Assembly: GCA_947626545.1 (NCBI GenBank)
Contig: CANQSS010000002.1
Span: forward strand, 1 to 64,000
Direction of reading: 5' to 3'
Source of the DNA: an uncultured Akkermansia sp.
Lineage (GTDB): Bacteria; Verrucomicrobiota; Verrucomicrobiia; Verrucomicrobiales; Akkermansiaceae
DNA: 64,000 nucleotides
A program made the position numbers and the translations under genes. This document shows positions 1-9,021 of the stretch, one piece after another. Within the stretch, counting starts at the first letter, position 1. Each line of letters begins with the position of its first letter. Under the pieces are notes generated by a model. It did no database searches, was not told the origin of the DNA, and saw nothing but the letters and a program-made list of their open reading frames with translations.

Positions 1-3000
1 CTGTGCTGCTCGGAGAAGAAGCTCGTGCCCTCCACCCAGACGTGCGTGGTCTTGCATGGGCGCTGCTGCTGCGTTGCCTCATCGTTGCCTTGGCAGCGCA
101 GGCGTGCAGCCTGCAGGGCGTGATCGCGCACGCGGCTCGTCTGGTTGCGCAGGGCAGCGCCCTGCGCCGCGGAGACTGAGGTGAGCGTGCTACCCGCCAT
201 GGCGGCGAGAGTCCGGTGGGCGACTGCCGGATTGCTCTCCATGGCACCGGCTATAAATTCTGCCATACGCTCCACATCCGGATCAACCCCGTTGATACTG
301 CTGCGCAGTACATGACCGGACACCAAGGCGGCACCGGCTTTCTCGTTGAATGTTTCAGCAAAGGCAATCACCGGGTTGACATCCTGATCCATCAGGGTGA
401 GTGATACGGTGCTACCCAATGTTTCCGTTTCTGCCGCGGGCGTTGCCTGCCGGAACAAAGCGATCCTCTTCTCCCTGGCTTCCGCAACAGCAGCTTCGCT
501 GTTCATGAACGAAACGTAGGCCTCCTTGTAGCGCCAATTGAGCGTGCCTGTCAGCTTCACCTTCACGTCCTTGTCCAGCTGTTCTCCGATAGTATCTTCC
601 AGTAGAGTGTTGTCCGTGTACGTCCCATGCACCGCGTACACATGCGCTCCTCTCATGATGACCACGTTCTTCAAATCCTCATTCGAGGCGATGATATCCT
701 TCAAATTGTGGATCTCAAAGATCGTTCCGGCTTCGATGATGATGTTCCGGCTCACGCTGACCATCGTGTCGCTCGCACTGTCCTGCCACAGATCTCCATT
801 GCTCAGATCCATGAAGATGCGCGTTGTCGCATTCTTGCGCAGGACGAGATCCTTCTGCACCCGGAGCGGTTCCTCTGAAGCATCCGACAGGATCATGACG
901 CTTTTCTCGCCACTGTTGTCCAGTGTGCCGTCAATGTTCGCTCCGTTAAGTGCATATTCACCCTGCATGGTCGTATCGCCGGTGATGGCGCCCGAGAACG
1001 TGCCTTCCCCTGTCAGCGTGACGCCTTCTCTTGCCGTCACCTCTTTTTCCCCCTCCAGATTCTGAAGGGTGACCGCGTTGTTTCCGAAGTCGGCGCTTTT
1101 AGCTTTGCCCATTTGGAAGGTTAGTTCCTCGCCCAGCTTCACACCCTCACCCATACCCATGGTGAAGTTACCATCCAGCACAACGGTGCCGGAGCCGGTG
1201 ATGCTACCCTGGCTGCCGGTCAAATCCTGACTTTGGGAGAGCGTGAGCTTGCCGTCCACCTGCAGTTCGCCACTCTTAGCATTTTCCTTGTCGCCGAGAG
1301 AAAGCTCGCCGTCGATGAAGCTGTCATTGCCGCCAATCGCCAGCTTGCCCTCCTCCACGGCGACATCCCCACCGGCTTTCAGATCGCCGTCCACAGTCAG
1401 ACTTGCGTCTCCGGTCTTTCTGAGATCAACTTCATCTCCGGCAACTATGTTGCCGTGGAGGGTTGTATCGCCCGTGGGAACAAAAGCGGACTCCTCATGT
1501 TTGTTTTCGAATGCCACGATGCCGCTTCCCTGGATCTCCAAGTCTGTACTGCCTTCGAGCTGCCTGACGACTCCATCCTGTCCCTCTGCCGTCACCGTTG
1601 TCCGTTCATCAATTACCACTTTGTCGAATTGAGAAAGTGTTTCGGCATCCACACTCACATGACCCACGGCATCTTCAGTTCCGTCAGCGGCCGCATCCCA
1701 TACATTGCTCTTGCCGGACAAGATAAGCTTACCCTTTTCGGCATTCCAGCTCTCGACACTCAATCCCCATCCTGTTCCAAGTGTGAAGTGCTCCTTCGCC
1801 CAAGTCTCGGAATTCTCGCCTGTCAACCTGCCGTTTGTGAGCCAAACCTCCAGAGTGATGTGGCCCCTTTGGGCGGCGACCAGCTTCCCATCAAGATCCA
1901 ATTTAATTTGGACACCATCCGCTACATCTACGATACTCTGATCACCGGCATCACCTGCATTCGTTCCGAATTGCATGATGGCTTGCTTGCCTTCAAGCGC
2001 TTCTTCTCCACTTTCCCATACGTTTTGCTCCGTGACCTTGAAGCTGTCATCGGCATGCAGGGTCAGGGTACTCCCCTCCTTCAGTCCGGTGAGGTAAGTG
2101 TCTTTGCCCGCCAGTTGGATGCTTGTGATGCGCGCGGCGTCCACTCCGCCAAGATCCACCGCGCCGGTGTACGTGTCACCGGTCCGGATGGCTAAGCTAC
2201 CCGCGTAGTTCCCGGCATTTGCCAGGCTCCCGCCGTGCATGGTGATGCTTCCTTGCGCTGCCTGATTGCCCAAGTCGTAGCTGCTCGTCTTCCCTTCCAT
2301 GGTGACGGCGCCATTCATGCTCCCGCCGCTGAGGGTGAGTTTCGCTCCTTCACCCAGTGAGAATTTCGCGCCTTCACCAATGCTTCCACCTTCCTGGGTG
2401 TAGCCGGTGCCCTCCCCGCTCAGTGTGACGGAGGTGCCGTTGATTGTCCCGTTGCTCTGCGTCATGGTCGCGCCGCCACTCAGATCCAACGTGCCACCGG
2501 TAATCTGACCTCCATCTTGTCTCATGCTCGCGCTGCCGCTCAGTGTGATGGAGGCACCGTCGATTGCTCCTTTGCTCTGCGTCAGGTTTGCACCATCGCT
2601 CAGCGAGAATGCCGCACCTCCACCGATGTTCCCACCCGCTTGGGCGAAGCTGGCTCCCTCCGTCAGGGTGAAGGTCGCACCGCTGATTGTGCCACTTGCT
2701 TGGGTGTAGCCAGTGCCTCCCCCGCTCAATGTGACGGAGGTGTCGTTGATTGTCCCGTTGCTCTGCGTCAGGTTTGCACCATCGCTCAGCGAGAATGCCG
2801 CACCTCCATCGATGCTCCCACCCGCTTGGGCGAAGCTGGCTCCCTCCGTCAGGGTGAAGGTCGCACCGCTGATTGTGCCACTTGCCTGAGTGTAGCCAGT
2901 GCCTTCCCCGCTCAGTTTAATGGAGCCGCCCTTGATCGCTGCCTCTCCCTTCTGACTCATCTGAGCGCCGTTATCGAGTTGCGTGTTTTGCACCCCATAG

Positions 3001-6000
3001 CTCACTCCGCCGGCTAAGGTCAGACTCGCTCCGCTGCCAAGCTTCACGTTGCCCTTGCCGCTTATGCTCCCGCTACTCTCTTCACTCATCTCCGTGGCCC
3101 CGGTTAACGCCAACGTCCCGTCCACCTGCAACTTGCCTCCGCTCATGGCAAGTGTTCCGATGCTGTTGGCTCCCCCCGAAAGAGCAAGGGTGCCTTCTTT
3201 CACCTCCACGGTGCCGCTACTCTCCAAGTTCCCATGCACGTTTAACGCCGCATCTCCTGTCTTTTCAAGGGTCGCTGCCTCCAACCCCGTTCCTTCCACG
3301 CGAATATTCCCGTAAAAGTTCGTGCCGCCATTGTCGCCGTTGGTATTCTCATTGTGCAGCTGCACGGTGTGGCCGGCTGTGGCTCCCGATTCTGTCTTCA
3401 CGATGAAGTCGCCGTGCGTCTTTTCGTCACTTCGCAACTGGTGGACGATGGTGGTGGGCGTCTCTTCCTGCGTGGTCGGCAGTGTGAGGGTCAGGTCCTT
3501 GTCCGCAATAACTGCGCTGTAGTTGTTCAACAGATCTGCCACGTCCACGTTTTGTCCGTTGCGCGAGGCGATCCATACGCCCTCCGTGCTGCCCGTGAGG
3601 ATCAGGTGTCCGCCTTCTGCATCACTCAGCAGCAGTACCTTGATACCGTCCAGTCCTGTCTCCAGCACAAAATGCTCTTTCAACCACGCTTCCAGCTCCT
3701 TTTGTCCTCCTTCCGGCATTCCGCTGAAGCTGCCATTGGTGAAGAGGATTTCCAGCTGCCCTTCGATGTCCTTCAGCACCTCGTTCTCCAGGCGCAACTG
3801 TAGCTTACCGGCCTCACCGAAGGCGATTTGTCCTTTTCCATCCCGGAACTGCACCATCGTTCCTCCCGCCGGTTCGGTTTGTCCTTCGCGGTACACGTGT
3901 TGCACGCCCACTACCATCGCATCCCCTTCCCTGAAGGTGAGCGTGCTGCCGCTCTTCAAGTTGCGCAGTTCCGTTCCGGAGGCCCCGATCCGGACCTGGG
4001 TGATGCGTGCAGCATCGACTCCGCCAAGATCCAACGAGCCGGTGTATGTAGCATCGGTCTGAATGGCCAGGTTCCCCGCGTATTTCTCAGCATTTGCCAG
4101 ATTTCCGCCGTGCATGGTGATGCTTCCCTGCGCGGCCTGATTGCCCAGGTCGTAGAGGCTCGTCTTTCCTTCCATGGAGACAGCGCCATTCATGCTCCCG
4201 CCGCTGAGAGTGAGGGTCGCTCCGTCCTTCAACGAGAATGTCGCGCCTTCACCAATGCTTCCACCCGCCTGGGTGAAGCTAGTGCCCTCGGTCAGGGTGA
4301 AGGTCGCACCGCCGATTGTGCCACCCGCCTGGGTGTAGCCGGTGCCTTCCCCGCTCAGTTTAATGGAGCCGCCTTTGATCGCTGCCTCTCCTTTCTGACT
4401 CATCTGAGCGCCGTTTTCGAGTTGCGTGTTTTGCACCTCATAGCTCACTCCGCCGGCTAAGGTCAGGCTTGCCCCGCTGCCGAGCTTCACATTGCCCTTG
4501 CCGCTTATGCTTCCGTGACTCTCTTCACTCATCTCCGTGACCCCGGTTAGCTCCAGCGTCCCGTCCACCTGCAACTTGCCTCCGCTCATGGCAAGTGTTC
4601 CGATGCTGTTGGCTGTTCCACCCAGAGCAAGGGTGCCTCCTTTCACCTCCACGGTGCCGCTGCTCTCCACGTTCCCATGCACGTTCAGTGCCGCATCTCC
4701 TGTTTTTTCGAGGGTCGCGGCTTCCAGTCCTGTTCCTTCTACGCGAACATCCCCGTAGAATTCCGTGTCGCCATTGTCGCCGTCGGCATTCTCACTGTGC
4801 AGCTGTACGGTGTGGTTGGCTGTGGCTCCCGATTCTGTCTTCACGATGAAGTCGCCGTGCTTCTCTCTTTCATTTTGCAACTGGTTGACGATGGTGGGTG
4901 TCTCTTCCTGCGTGGCCGGCAGTGTGAGGGTCAGGTCCTCGTCCGCAATAACTGCGCTGTAGTGGTTCAACAGATCCGCCACGTCCACGTTTTGCCCGTT
5001 GCGCGAGGCGATCCAGATGCCCGACGAGCTGCCCGTGAGTATCAAGCGTCCACCTTCTGCACCACTCAACAGTAGCACCGGGAGTCCTGCATCCAGCACA
5101 AAGTGCTCTCCCAGCCACGCTTCCAACTCCTTTTGTCCTCCTTCCGGCATTCCGCTGAAGCTGCCATTGGTGAAGAGGATTTCCAGCTGCCCTTCGAGGC
5201 CCTCCAGTACCTTGCTCTTCAGGTGCAACTGTAGCTTACCGGCCTCACCGAAGGCGATTTGTCCTCCTCCTTCCTGGAACTGCACCATCGTTTCTCCTGC
5301 CAGTTCGGTTTGTCCTTTGCGGTACACGTGTTGCTTGCCCACCACCATCTGATCCCCCTTCCTGAAGGTGAGTGTGGTATCTTTCATAAGCCCAACAATT
5401 CCACTGTCACCAGCGTTGGTGAGCGAAACCTGTTTTACCAGCGATGCGTCCAGTCCCCCCAAATCCACCGTGACCAGAGTATCCGAAACGTCGGATCGGA
5501 CAAAGACCCCACGTTGGAATGCTGCCTTCTGGTAGTCGCTTGTTAGAGCCTTGTTCGAGAGCTCAAGTTTTCCCCCTGCCATGACGACATCGGCGTAGAT
5601 TGTCGTCGGATTGGTTTCTTCATCAGTATAATCCAGTTTGAAGGTGGAACCTCCGCAGATGGTGATCGAGGCTTCAGAAACCCCTTCCATGCCTATGGTA
5701 GCTGCGCCCGCAATGGCAAAGACGGCGTCGCTAACCGTGATTGTCGTAGAGCACGCTCCTACCTGATCCGGCACCGCAGAAGTATTTACCGTGGCTGCCT
5801 CGCCCGTGGTCTTCGAGTGCAGGACAAACTCTCCGCCGTTTGTCACGTTGATGGTGACGCCGGAGGAAGTTCCCTTCGAGACGATGCCGATGTCGCCTTT
5901 GGTGGTGAACTTGCTATTCTTACCGTCTACGTTGATGAGCACCGTTGAGGTCTCGTTGTCCACTTCTGAAGTGTCGGCAATGCGCGAGAAATCGCCGCCC

Positions 6001-6854
6001 CAATATTTGCCCCCCGATTCTATCTGAATCGTTGTGGTGAGAATATCTTTTCCAGAAGTTGTTGCGTAAGCGGGATTCCGTGCTCCCTTACCGAGCGTAT
6101 CCGACCCGGAGCATTCCCCATTATACTCTCCTCCTTTGAGTGTAAGCGTTGTTGTTGCTGTACACGTAGTTTCCGTACCATTAAAAGCTTGCGCTTCTCC
6201 AACGATCACAGAGCCTGCACGGAACTCACCTCCCTTCTCCACCTCGATGTTGGTAATCATTTCGCATCCTCCACGGCCGCCAGCTGCTCGCGACAGGGTT
6301 AGCGTCTTTCCGTCTTTTCTGGCGCAATTCAACGTTCCTCCCTGATGGATTTTGATAATGCCCGTCAATGTTCCTGCCACTGCACTAAAAAGATCCGGTG
6401 GCGTGTTGGATGACAAATCGGGGTATGAATCGCTCCACCTCAACTCGCCACTTAAATCGATGGTTGTTCGACCGGTTGCCCCCCAACCGTACCGTGTGTA
6501 GCCCAAAGTGGTGCCAGTAGTGGCATTTTTCCCTCTGCAAATTTCCAAAGCACAGCCAGCACCTACGGTGATTTGATTGTGATCTCCAATAAAAGTCACA
6601 TGATAATCTAAATCTCCCGATGCCGTCTTCACGCATACCTCACCCTCCGAATCGTCCTTCTGTATGGTCAGCGTGACATCTTGATAGTATCCTTGTTGGA
6701 TGATGTTGTCGTCTGATAATCCAGTGCCACGCGTAGCTCCACCTGGCATTTTCTCTTGCGGAGCATACGTGAACGAAACCTCCGCCGATGACCGGGAAGC
6801 AGACAGCACGGCGAAGAGAGCAGATAATAATGCGACGGGCAAATGGAGTTTCAT
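1..6854 (-). CDS. Giant autotransporter-type surface protein, 3' end outside window
   Basis: A single open frame starts at an ATG (6854) and runs off the left edge after more than 2,280 codons. It opens with a signal peptide (MKLHLPVALLSALFAVLSAS, cleavage near SSA-EV). A passenger of Gly/Ser/Thr/Asn-rich beta-strand repeats follows, with recurrent phrases such as GTLALSGG, GGSIGEG and LTLSGG, typical of autotransporter-associated beta-helix proteins. Near 200-60 the sequence turns into a helical linker (residues like MAGSTLTSVSAAQGAALRNQ), the usual entry into a type V beta-barrel, so the barrel should lie just outside the window. Likely role: a secreted or surface-attached adhesin. Its upstream region (6933-7105) looks like an invertible promoter in the OFF orientation. 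The passenger holds large internal duplications. The family assignment is firm; ligand and function are unknown. Confidence 0.9.
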   Translation of the reverse strand, partial: MKLHLPVALLSALFAVLSASRSSAEVSFTYAPQEKMPGGATRGTGLSDDNIIQQGYYQDVTLTIQKDDSEGEVCVKTASGDLDYHVTFIGDHNQITVGAGCALEICRGKNATTGTTLGYTRYGWGATGRTTIDLSGELRWSDSYPDLSSNTPPDLFSAVAGTLTGIIKIHQGGTLNCARKDGKTLTLSRAAGGRGGCEMITNIEVEKGGEFRAGSVIVGEAQAFNGTETTCTATTTLTLKGGEYNGECSGSDTLGKGARNPAYATTSGKDILTTTIQIESGGKYWGGDFSRIADTSEVDNETSTVLINVDGKNSKFTTKGDIGIVSKGTSSGVTINVTNGGEFVLHSKTTGEAATVNTSAVPDQVGACSTTITVSDAVFAIAGAATIGMEGVSEASITICGGSTFKLDYTDEETNPTTIYADVVMAGGKLELSNKALTSDYQKAAFQRGVFVRSDVSDTLVTVDLGGLDASLVKQVSLTNAGDSGIVGLMKDTTLTFRKGDQMVVGKQHVYRKGQTELAGETMVQFQEGGGQIAFGEAGKLQLHLKSKVLEGLEGQLEILFTNGSFSGMPEGGQKELEAWLGEHFVLDAGLPVLLLSGAEGGRLILTGSSSGIWIASRNGQNVDVADLLNHYSAVIADEDLTLTLPATQEETPTIVNQLQNEREKHGDFIVKTESGATANHTVQLHSENADGDNGDTEFYGDVRVEGTGLEAATLEKTGDAALNVHGNVESSGTVEVKGGTLALGGTANSIGTLAMSGGKLQVDGTLELTGVTEMSEESHGSISGKGNVKLGSGASLTLAGGVSYEVQNTQLENGAQMSQKGEAAIKGGSIKLSGEGTGYTQAGGTIGGATFTLTEGTSFTQAGGSIGEGATFSLKDGATLTLSGGSMNGAVSMEGKTSLYDLGNQAAQGSITMHGGNLANAEKYAGNLAIQTDATYTGSLDLGGVDAARITQVRIGASGTELRNLKSGSTLTFREGDAMVVGVQHVYREGQTEPAGGTMVQFRDGKGQIAFGEAGKLQLRLENEVLKDIEGQLEILFTNGSFSGMPEGGQKELEAWLKEHFVLETGLDGIKVLLLSDAEGGHLILTGSTEGVWIASRNGQNVDVADLLNNYSAVIADKDLTLTLPTTQEETPTTIVHQLRSDEKTHGDFIVKTESGATAGHTVQLHNENTNGDNGGTNFYGNIRVEGTGLEAATLEKTGDAALNVHGNLESSGTVEVKEGTLALSGGANSIGTLAMSGGKLQVDGTLALTGATEMSEESSGSISGKGNVKLGSGASLTLAGGVSYGVQNTQLDNGAQMSQKGEAAIKGGSIKLSGEGTGYTQASGTISGATFTLTEGASFAQAGGSIDGGAAFSLSDGANLTQSNGTINDTSVTLSGGGTGYTQASGTISGATFTLTEGASFAQAGGNIGGGAAFSLSDGANLTQSKGAIDGASITLSGSASMRQDGGQITGGTLDLSGGATMTQSNGTINGTSVTLSGEGTGYTQEGGSIGEGAKFSLGEGAKLTLSGGSMNGAVTMEGKTSSYDLGNQAAQGSITMHGGSLANAGNYAGSLAIRTGDTYTGAVDLGGVDAARITSIQLAGKDTYLTGLKEGSTLTLHADDSFKVTEQNVWESGEEALEGKQAIMQFGTNAGDAGDQSIVDVADGVQIKLDLDGKLVAAQRGHITLEVWLTNGRLTGENSETWAKEHFTLGTGWGLSVESWNAEKGKLILSGKSNVWDAAADGTEDAVGHVSVDAETLSQFDKVVIDERTTVTAEGQDGVVRQLEGSTDLEIQGSGIVAFENKHEESAFVPTGDTTLHGNIVAGDEVDLRKTGDASLTVDGDLKAGGDVAVEEGKLAIGGNDSFIDGELSLGDKENAKSGELQVDGKLTLSQSQDLTGSQGSITGSGTVVLDGNFTMGMGEGVKLGEELTFQMGKAKSADFGNNAVTLQNLEGEKEVTAREGVTLTGEGTFSGAITGDTTMQGEYALNGANIDGTLDNSGEKSVMILSDASEEPLRVQKDLVLRKNATTRIFMDLSNGDLWQDSASDTMVSVSRNIIIEAGTIFEIHNLKDIIASNEDLKNVVIMRGAHVYAVHGTYTDNTLLEDTIGEQLDKDVKVKLTGTLNWRYKEAYVSFMNSEAAVAEAREKRIALFRQATPAAETETLGSTVSLTLMDQDVNPVIAFAETFNEKAGAALVSGHVLRSSINGVDPDVERMAEFIAGAMESNPAVAHRTLAAMAGSTLTSVSAAQGAALRNQTSRVRDHALQAARLRCQGNDEATQQQRPCKTTHVWVEGTSFFSEQH
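2545..2916 (-). repeat. Two tandem 186-bp repeats inside the autotransporter passenger
   Basis: The segments 2545-2730 and 2731-2916 are nearly identical on the DNA level and encode the same 62-residue unit (phrases GYTQASGTISGATFTLTEG and GGAAFSLSDGANLTQS). The period is a multiple of three, so copy-number change by slippage or recombination keeps the frame. Degenerate versions of the unit continue on both sides. Confidence 0.8.
2900..5390 (-). repeat. Long direct duplication in the autotransporter passenger
   Basis: About 1.05 kb at 2900-3960 is a close copy of 4340-5390, offset by roughly 1,430-1,443 bp. Anchors are the phrase QHVYR-GQTE in both copies (near 3890 and 5320), SGMPEGGQKELEAWL, QNVDVADLLN and GTLALSGGANSIGTLAMSGG. 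A third, more diverged module lies near 1700-2150. This is a within-gene segmental duplication that lengthens the passenger. Confidence 0.8.
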
Positions 6855-6932
6855 ATTGTTTTTATTGGTTGTTTTTTGAAAGAGAAGGAGCATTGCGATT
6901 TCTATCGCTGCAGCATCTCCGGGGAGAGTCTA

Positions 6933-7105
6933 CGTATTTAGAATACGTATTAACGCATGCATAAATCTTTGATGATGTAAATCTTGCAAAAACACAAACA
7001 ATCATATTTTTCGCCTTTATGGTAAGAGAGACCTCTCAATAAAGCATTGAATATGAAAGATAAAAATTTTTCAAATAGAGACTTGACATACGTATTCTAA
7101 AAACG
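6933..7105. promoter_or_regulatory. Putative invertible promoter cassette 1 (autotransporter switch)
   Basis: The boxes at 6933-6947 and 7091-7105 are inverted copies: read toward each gene they are CGTATTCTAAATACG and CGTATTCTAAAAACG (14 of 15 identical; 18 bp with one mismatch when extended to 6950 and 7088). They bound 143 bp. Just inside the right box is TTGACA (7083-7088, plus strand). Just outside the left box, on the minus strand, is TAGACT (6927-6932). Inversion would give TTGACA, 17 bp, TAGACT pointing at the autotransporter start 72 nt downstream. As drawn, the -35 position facing the autotransporter reads CGTTAA, and TTGACA faces right with no good -10 (CAGAGC). The sequence pattern is direct; switching is inferred. 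Confidence 0.65.
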
Positions 7106-7130
7106 CAGAGCAAAGGGAAAAGGAGAACAA

Positions 7131-8139
7131 ATGAAGGAAGAAAGCAAGAACATAACTGAGGAAGAGCGAGCGCTCATTATCATGATGAGGTCTATCAAAG
7201 TACAAGCGCATGAAGTGATGCGCTTTGTGCAAGAGGGGCTGAAGCGAGGAGGCGGCAAATTGCGGCGAGCGGAACGCTGTCTGGAGCTGGGAGAGGAGGG
7301 AATGAAACGCAACCGGCAAACGGTGAGTTTTTGCACAGGCGGTAGAAGCAGCAGCGGAGGAGAAAAAGGAGAGACGGGCGCGCACGCAGAGTGGCTTTCG
7401 GCAAGCGATGAGACGACTGATGCGCGAGTGTCCGCAGGTGAAGTTACGACGTGTGCGCAGCATACGCAGCGAGGAATGCGCCGCATGGCTGGAGAGGGCA
7501 TATACCACACCAAGCCAACGCAAGAAGGCACGCGTGGCGCTCAGCAGTGTATTCAGCACAGCCAAACGTCGCGGTTGGTGCTCCGAAAACCCGATACGCA
7601 GCATCCCTGTGCCTCATATCCGAGAAAAGAGCATCAGCATCCTCAGCAAAGAGGAACTCACACGTTTAATGCACACCGCCGAGACATTCAATGGCGGCTC
7701 TTGTCTCGCTCCGCTGGCTATCATGCTCTACGCCGGAGTACGCCCCAACGAAGTGGAGCGGCTGTGCTGGGGCGACGTGCGGCTTGAAAACGGCAGGATT
7801 CTTATCGCACCGCGCCACAGCAAGACCGGAGGCGCGCGCCACGTTACCATCTTCCCACCATTAGCTCGCATCCTGCAGCGCATCCGCCGCCCTGATGCTG
7901 AACGAATCTGTCCGCCGAACTGGAGACGACTCCAAACCCTCCTGCACCACGAAGCCGGCCTCACCGCATGGCAACCGGATGTCCTGCGCCACACTTTCGC
8001 CACACACCACCTCGCCACCTTTCGCAACTACGCCGAGCTGCAGCTCGAAATGGGTCACCGCTCTGCCGAGCTGCTGCGCACTCGCTACATCGCGATGGAG
8101 GGCATGTACCACCATGAGAATTCCCTGCTTGTCAACTAA
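7131..8139 (+). pseudogene. Tyrosine recombinase/integrase, interrupted by a frameshift
   Basis: An ATG at 7131, preceded by a good ribosome site (AAGGAG), opens a frame for about 66 residues. The rest of the protein continues in the next frame from about 7333 to the stop at 8139. The change falls in a run of five T (7328-7332); one extra T would explain it. Joined, the product is about 335 residues. It has an N-terminal SAM-like core-binding region (SEECAAWLERA...SSVFSTAKRRGWCSENP) and a complete catalytic domain: Arg in GVRPNEVERL, LRHTFATHHL (R-H box), MGHRS (second His) and the nucleophile Tyr in TRYIAM. Neighbours on both sides carry inverted 15-bp boxes, which makes it the natural candidate invertase. 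It may be dead, a sequencing error, or switched on by slippage in the T run. Confidence 0.8.
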
Positions 8140-8148
8140 ACATCCTAG

Positions 8149-8360
8149 GGCAACCGCATTAGAAAATGCGGTTGCCATGTACGATGTACGATTTATTAAT
8201 AATGTGCGCATTGCGCAGATTTTTTTCGAATCATTAATGTGTGCTGAGATTCCTCTAGATCCGTCATTATGATGACCACCGGTTATCACGGTTTTTGATA
8301 CGTATGAACAGTGATATCGGTCAATAAGAGCATTTTTCCGTTGATGAACTCCTCTTAAAG
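8149..8360. repeat. Long dispersed element, copy 1, starting with a hairpin
   Basis: It starts with a perfect 12-bp hairpin (8149-8176, arm GGCAACCGCATT, loop AGAA). In both arms the base pair that is A:T elsewhere is changed to C:G, a compensatory change. A TACGATGTACGATTT tract and a roughly 180-bp body shared with 15706-15938 and 23353-23589 follow (landmarks TTTATTAATAATGTGCGCATTGCGCAGA and TTTTTGATACGTAT, each interrupted by small differences). The right end is degenerate and abuts the RhuM fragment. The hairpin lies 10 bp after the recombinase stop and may also act as its transcript end. Confidence 0.8.
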
Positions 8361-8363
8361 CAC

Positions 8364-8747
8364 ATGGGATTGACCACATGGAAGGATGCACCGGAGGGCA
8401 AAACCATCGAGAGCGATGTTGTCGTAGTGAAAAATTACCTGTCAGAGGAAGAAATGAGGCAGCTCAATCGCCCGGTGAATGCTTACTTGAATTATGCTAA
8501 GACGATGGCTCAACGTAAAATTCCCATGACGATGCAGGATTGGGAACAACGACTCAACGGATTCATCCGCTTGTTTGAATACGATGTGCTCGCCGATGCG
8601 GGCAAGGTAACAGCGGAGATCGCGCGTCTGCACGCCGAAAGCGAGTTCGAGAAATACCGGGTGATTCAGGATCGCGAGTACCTTTCGGACTACGACCGCT
8701 ACCTGTTGGAACTGGAGGGACGCTGCAAGAAAAAGGAGCAACCTTGA
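8364..8747 (+). pseudogene. C-terminal fragment of a RhuM-family protein
   Basis: The frame encodes 127 residues starting MGLTTWKDAPEG and containing KNYLSEEEMRQLNRPVNAYLNYA and a Lys/Glu-rich tail (LHAESEFEKYRVIQDREYLSDYDRYLLELEG). In my recollection this matches only the last third of RhuM (virulence RhuM family) proteins, which are about 330 residues and in which the GLTTW phrase is internal. The N-terminal two thirds are missing, and the dispersed element at 8149-8360 sits exactly at the break. It is probably a remnant left by a deletion or insertion. Whether the fragment is translated is unknown. Confidence 0.6.
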
Positions 8748-8816
8748 CGCCCCTCCGCAAGGAGAGAATTCTCGGGACGCGTGAATGGTGAAATATCTGC
8801 TTGAATGAATGGCTAA

Positions 8817-8987
8817 CGTATTGGGAATACGTATGTCAAGCCATCAGTCAGAAAAAACAATCTTTTCTTTTCAGTGACTTGCAAAGTCAGGTCATTGCTT
8901 TCGGCAAAGAAAAGAGTGCAATTAGTGGTTGGCTTGTCGCTTCATTGCGAGTGAGATACGCTCGAAGCTGTGCGTATTCCCAATACG
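8817..8987. promoter_or_regulatory. Putative invertible promoter cassette 2 (outer-membrane protein switch)
   Basis: CGTATTGGGAATACG at 8817-8831 and CGTATTCCCAATACG at 8973-8987 are exact inverted copies around 141 bp. On the minus strand just inside the left box lies TTGACATA (8832-8839). Just outside the right box, TATACT (8989-8994) stands 27 nt before the ATG of the beta-barrel gene at 9022. As drawn, the -35 position upstream of TATACT is AAGCTG, a poor match. After inversion it would be TTGACA with an 18-bp spacer, a near-consensus promoter. The internal 141 bp has no convincing gene. The 15-bp box plus neighbouring TTGACATA is shared with cassette 1. Switching is inferred from this arrangement alone. 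Confidence 0.7.
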
Positions 8988-9021
8988 CTATACTTCCCTC
9001 GTCCAAGTGGACAACGATCCT

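Noticed and set aside
538-5352. Many plus-strand open frames of 60-320 codons across the autotransporter gene
   Set aside because: They are antisense shadows of a strongly biased repeat gene: Pro/Ser/Leu/Cys-rich products without signals, motifs or promoters.
6933-8987. The CGTATT-NNN-AATACG boxes as ordinary repressor operators
   Set aside because: Kept as an alternative but ranked second: an operator model does not explain the inverted pairing with matched centres, the equal 141-143 bp spacing, or the misplaced TTGACA that inversion would align.
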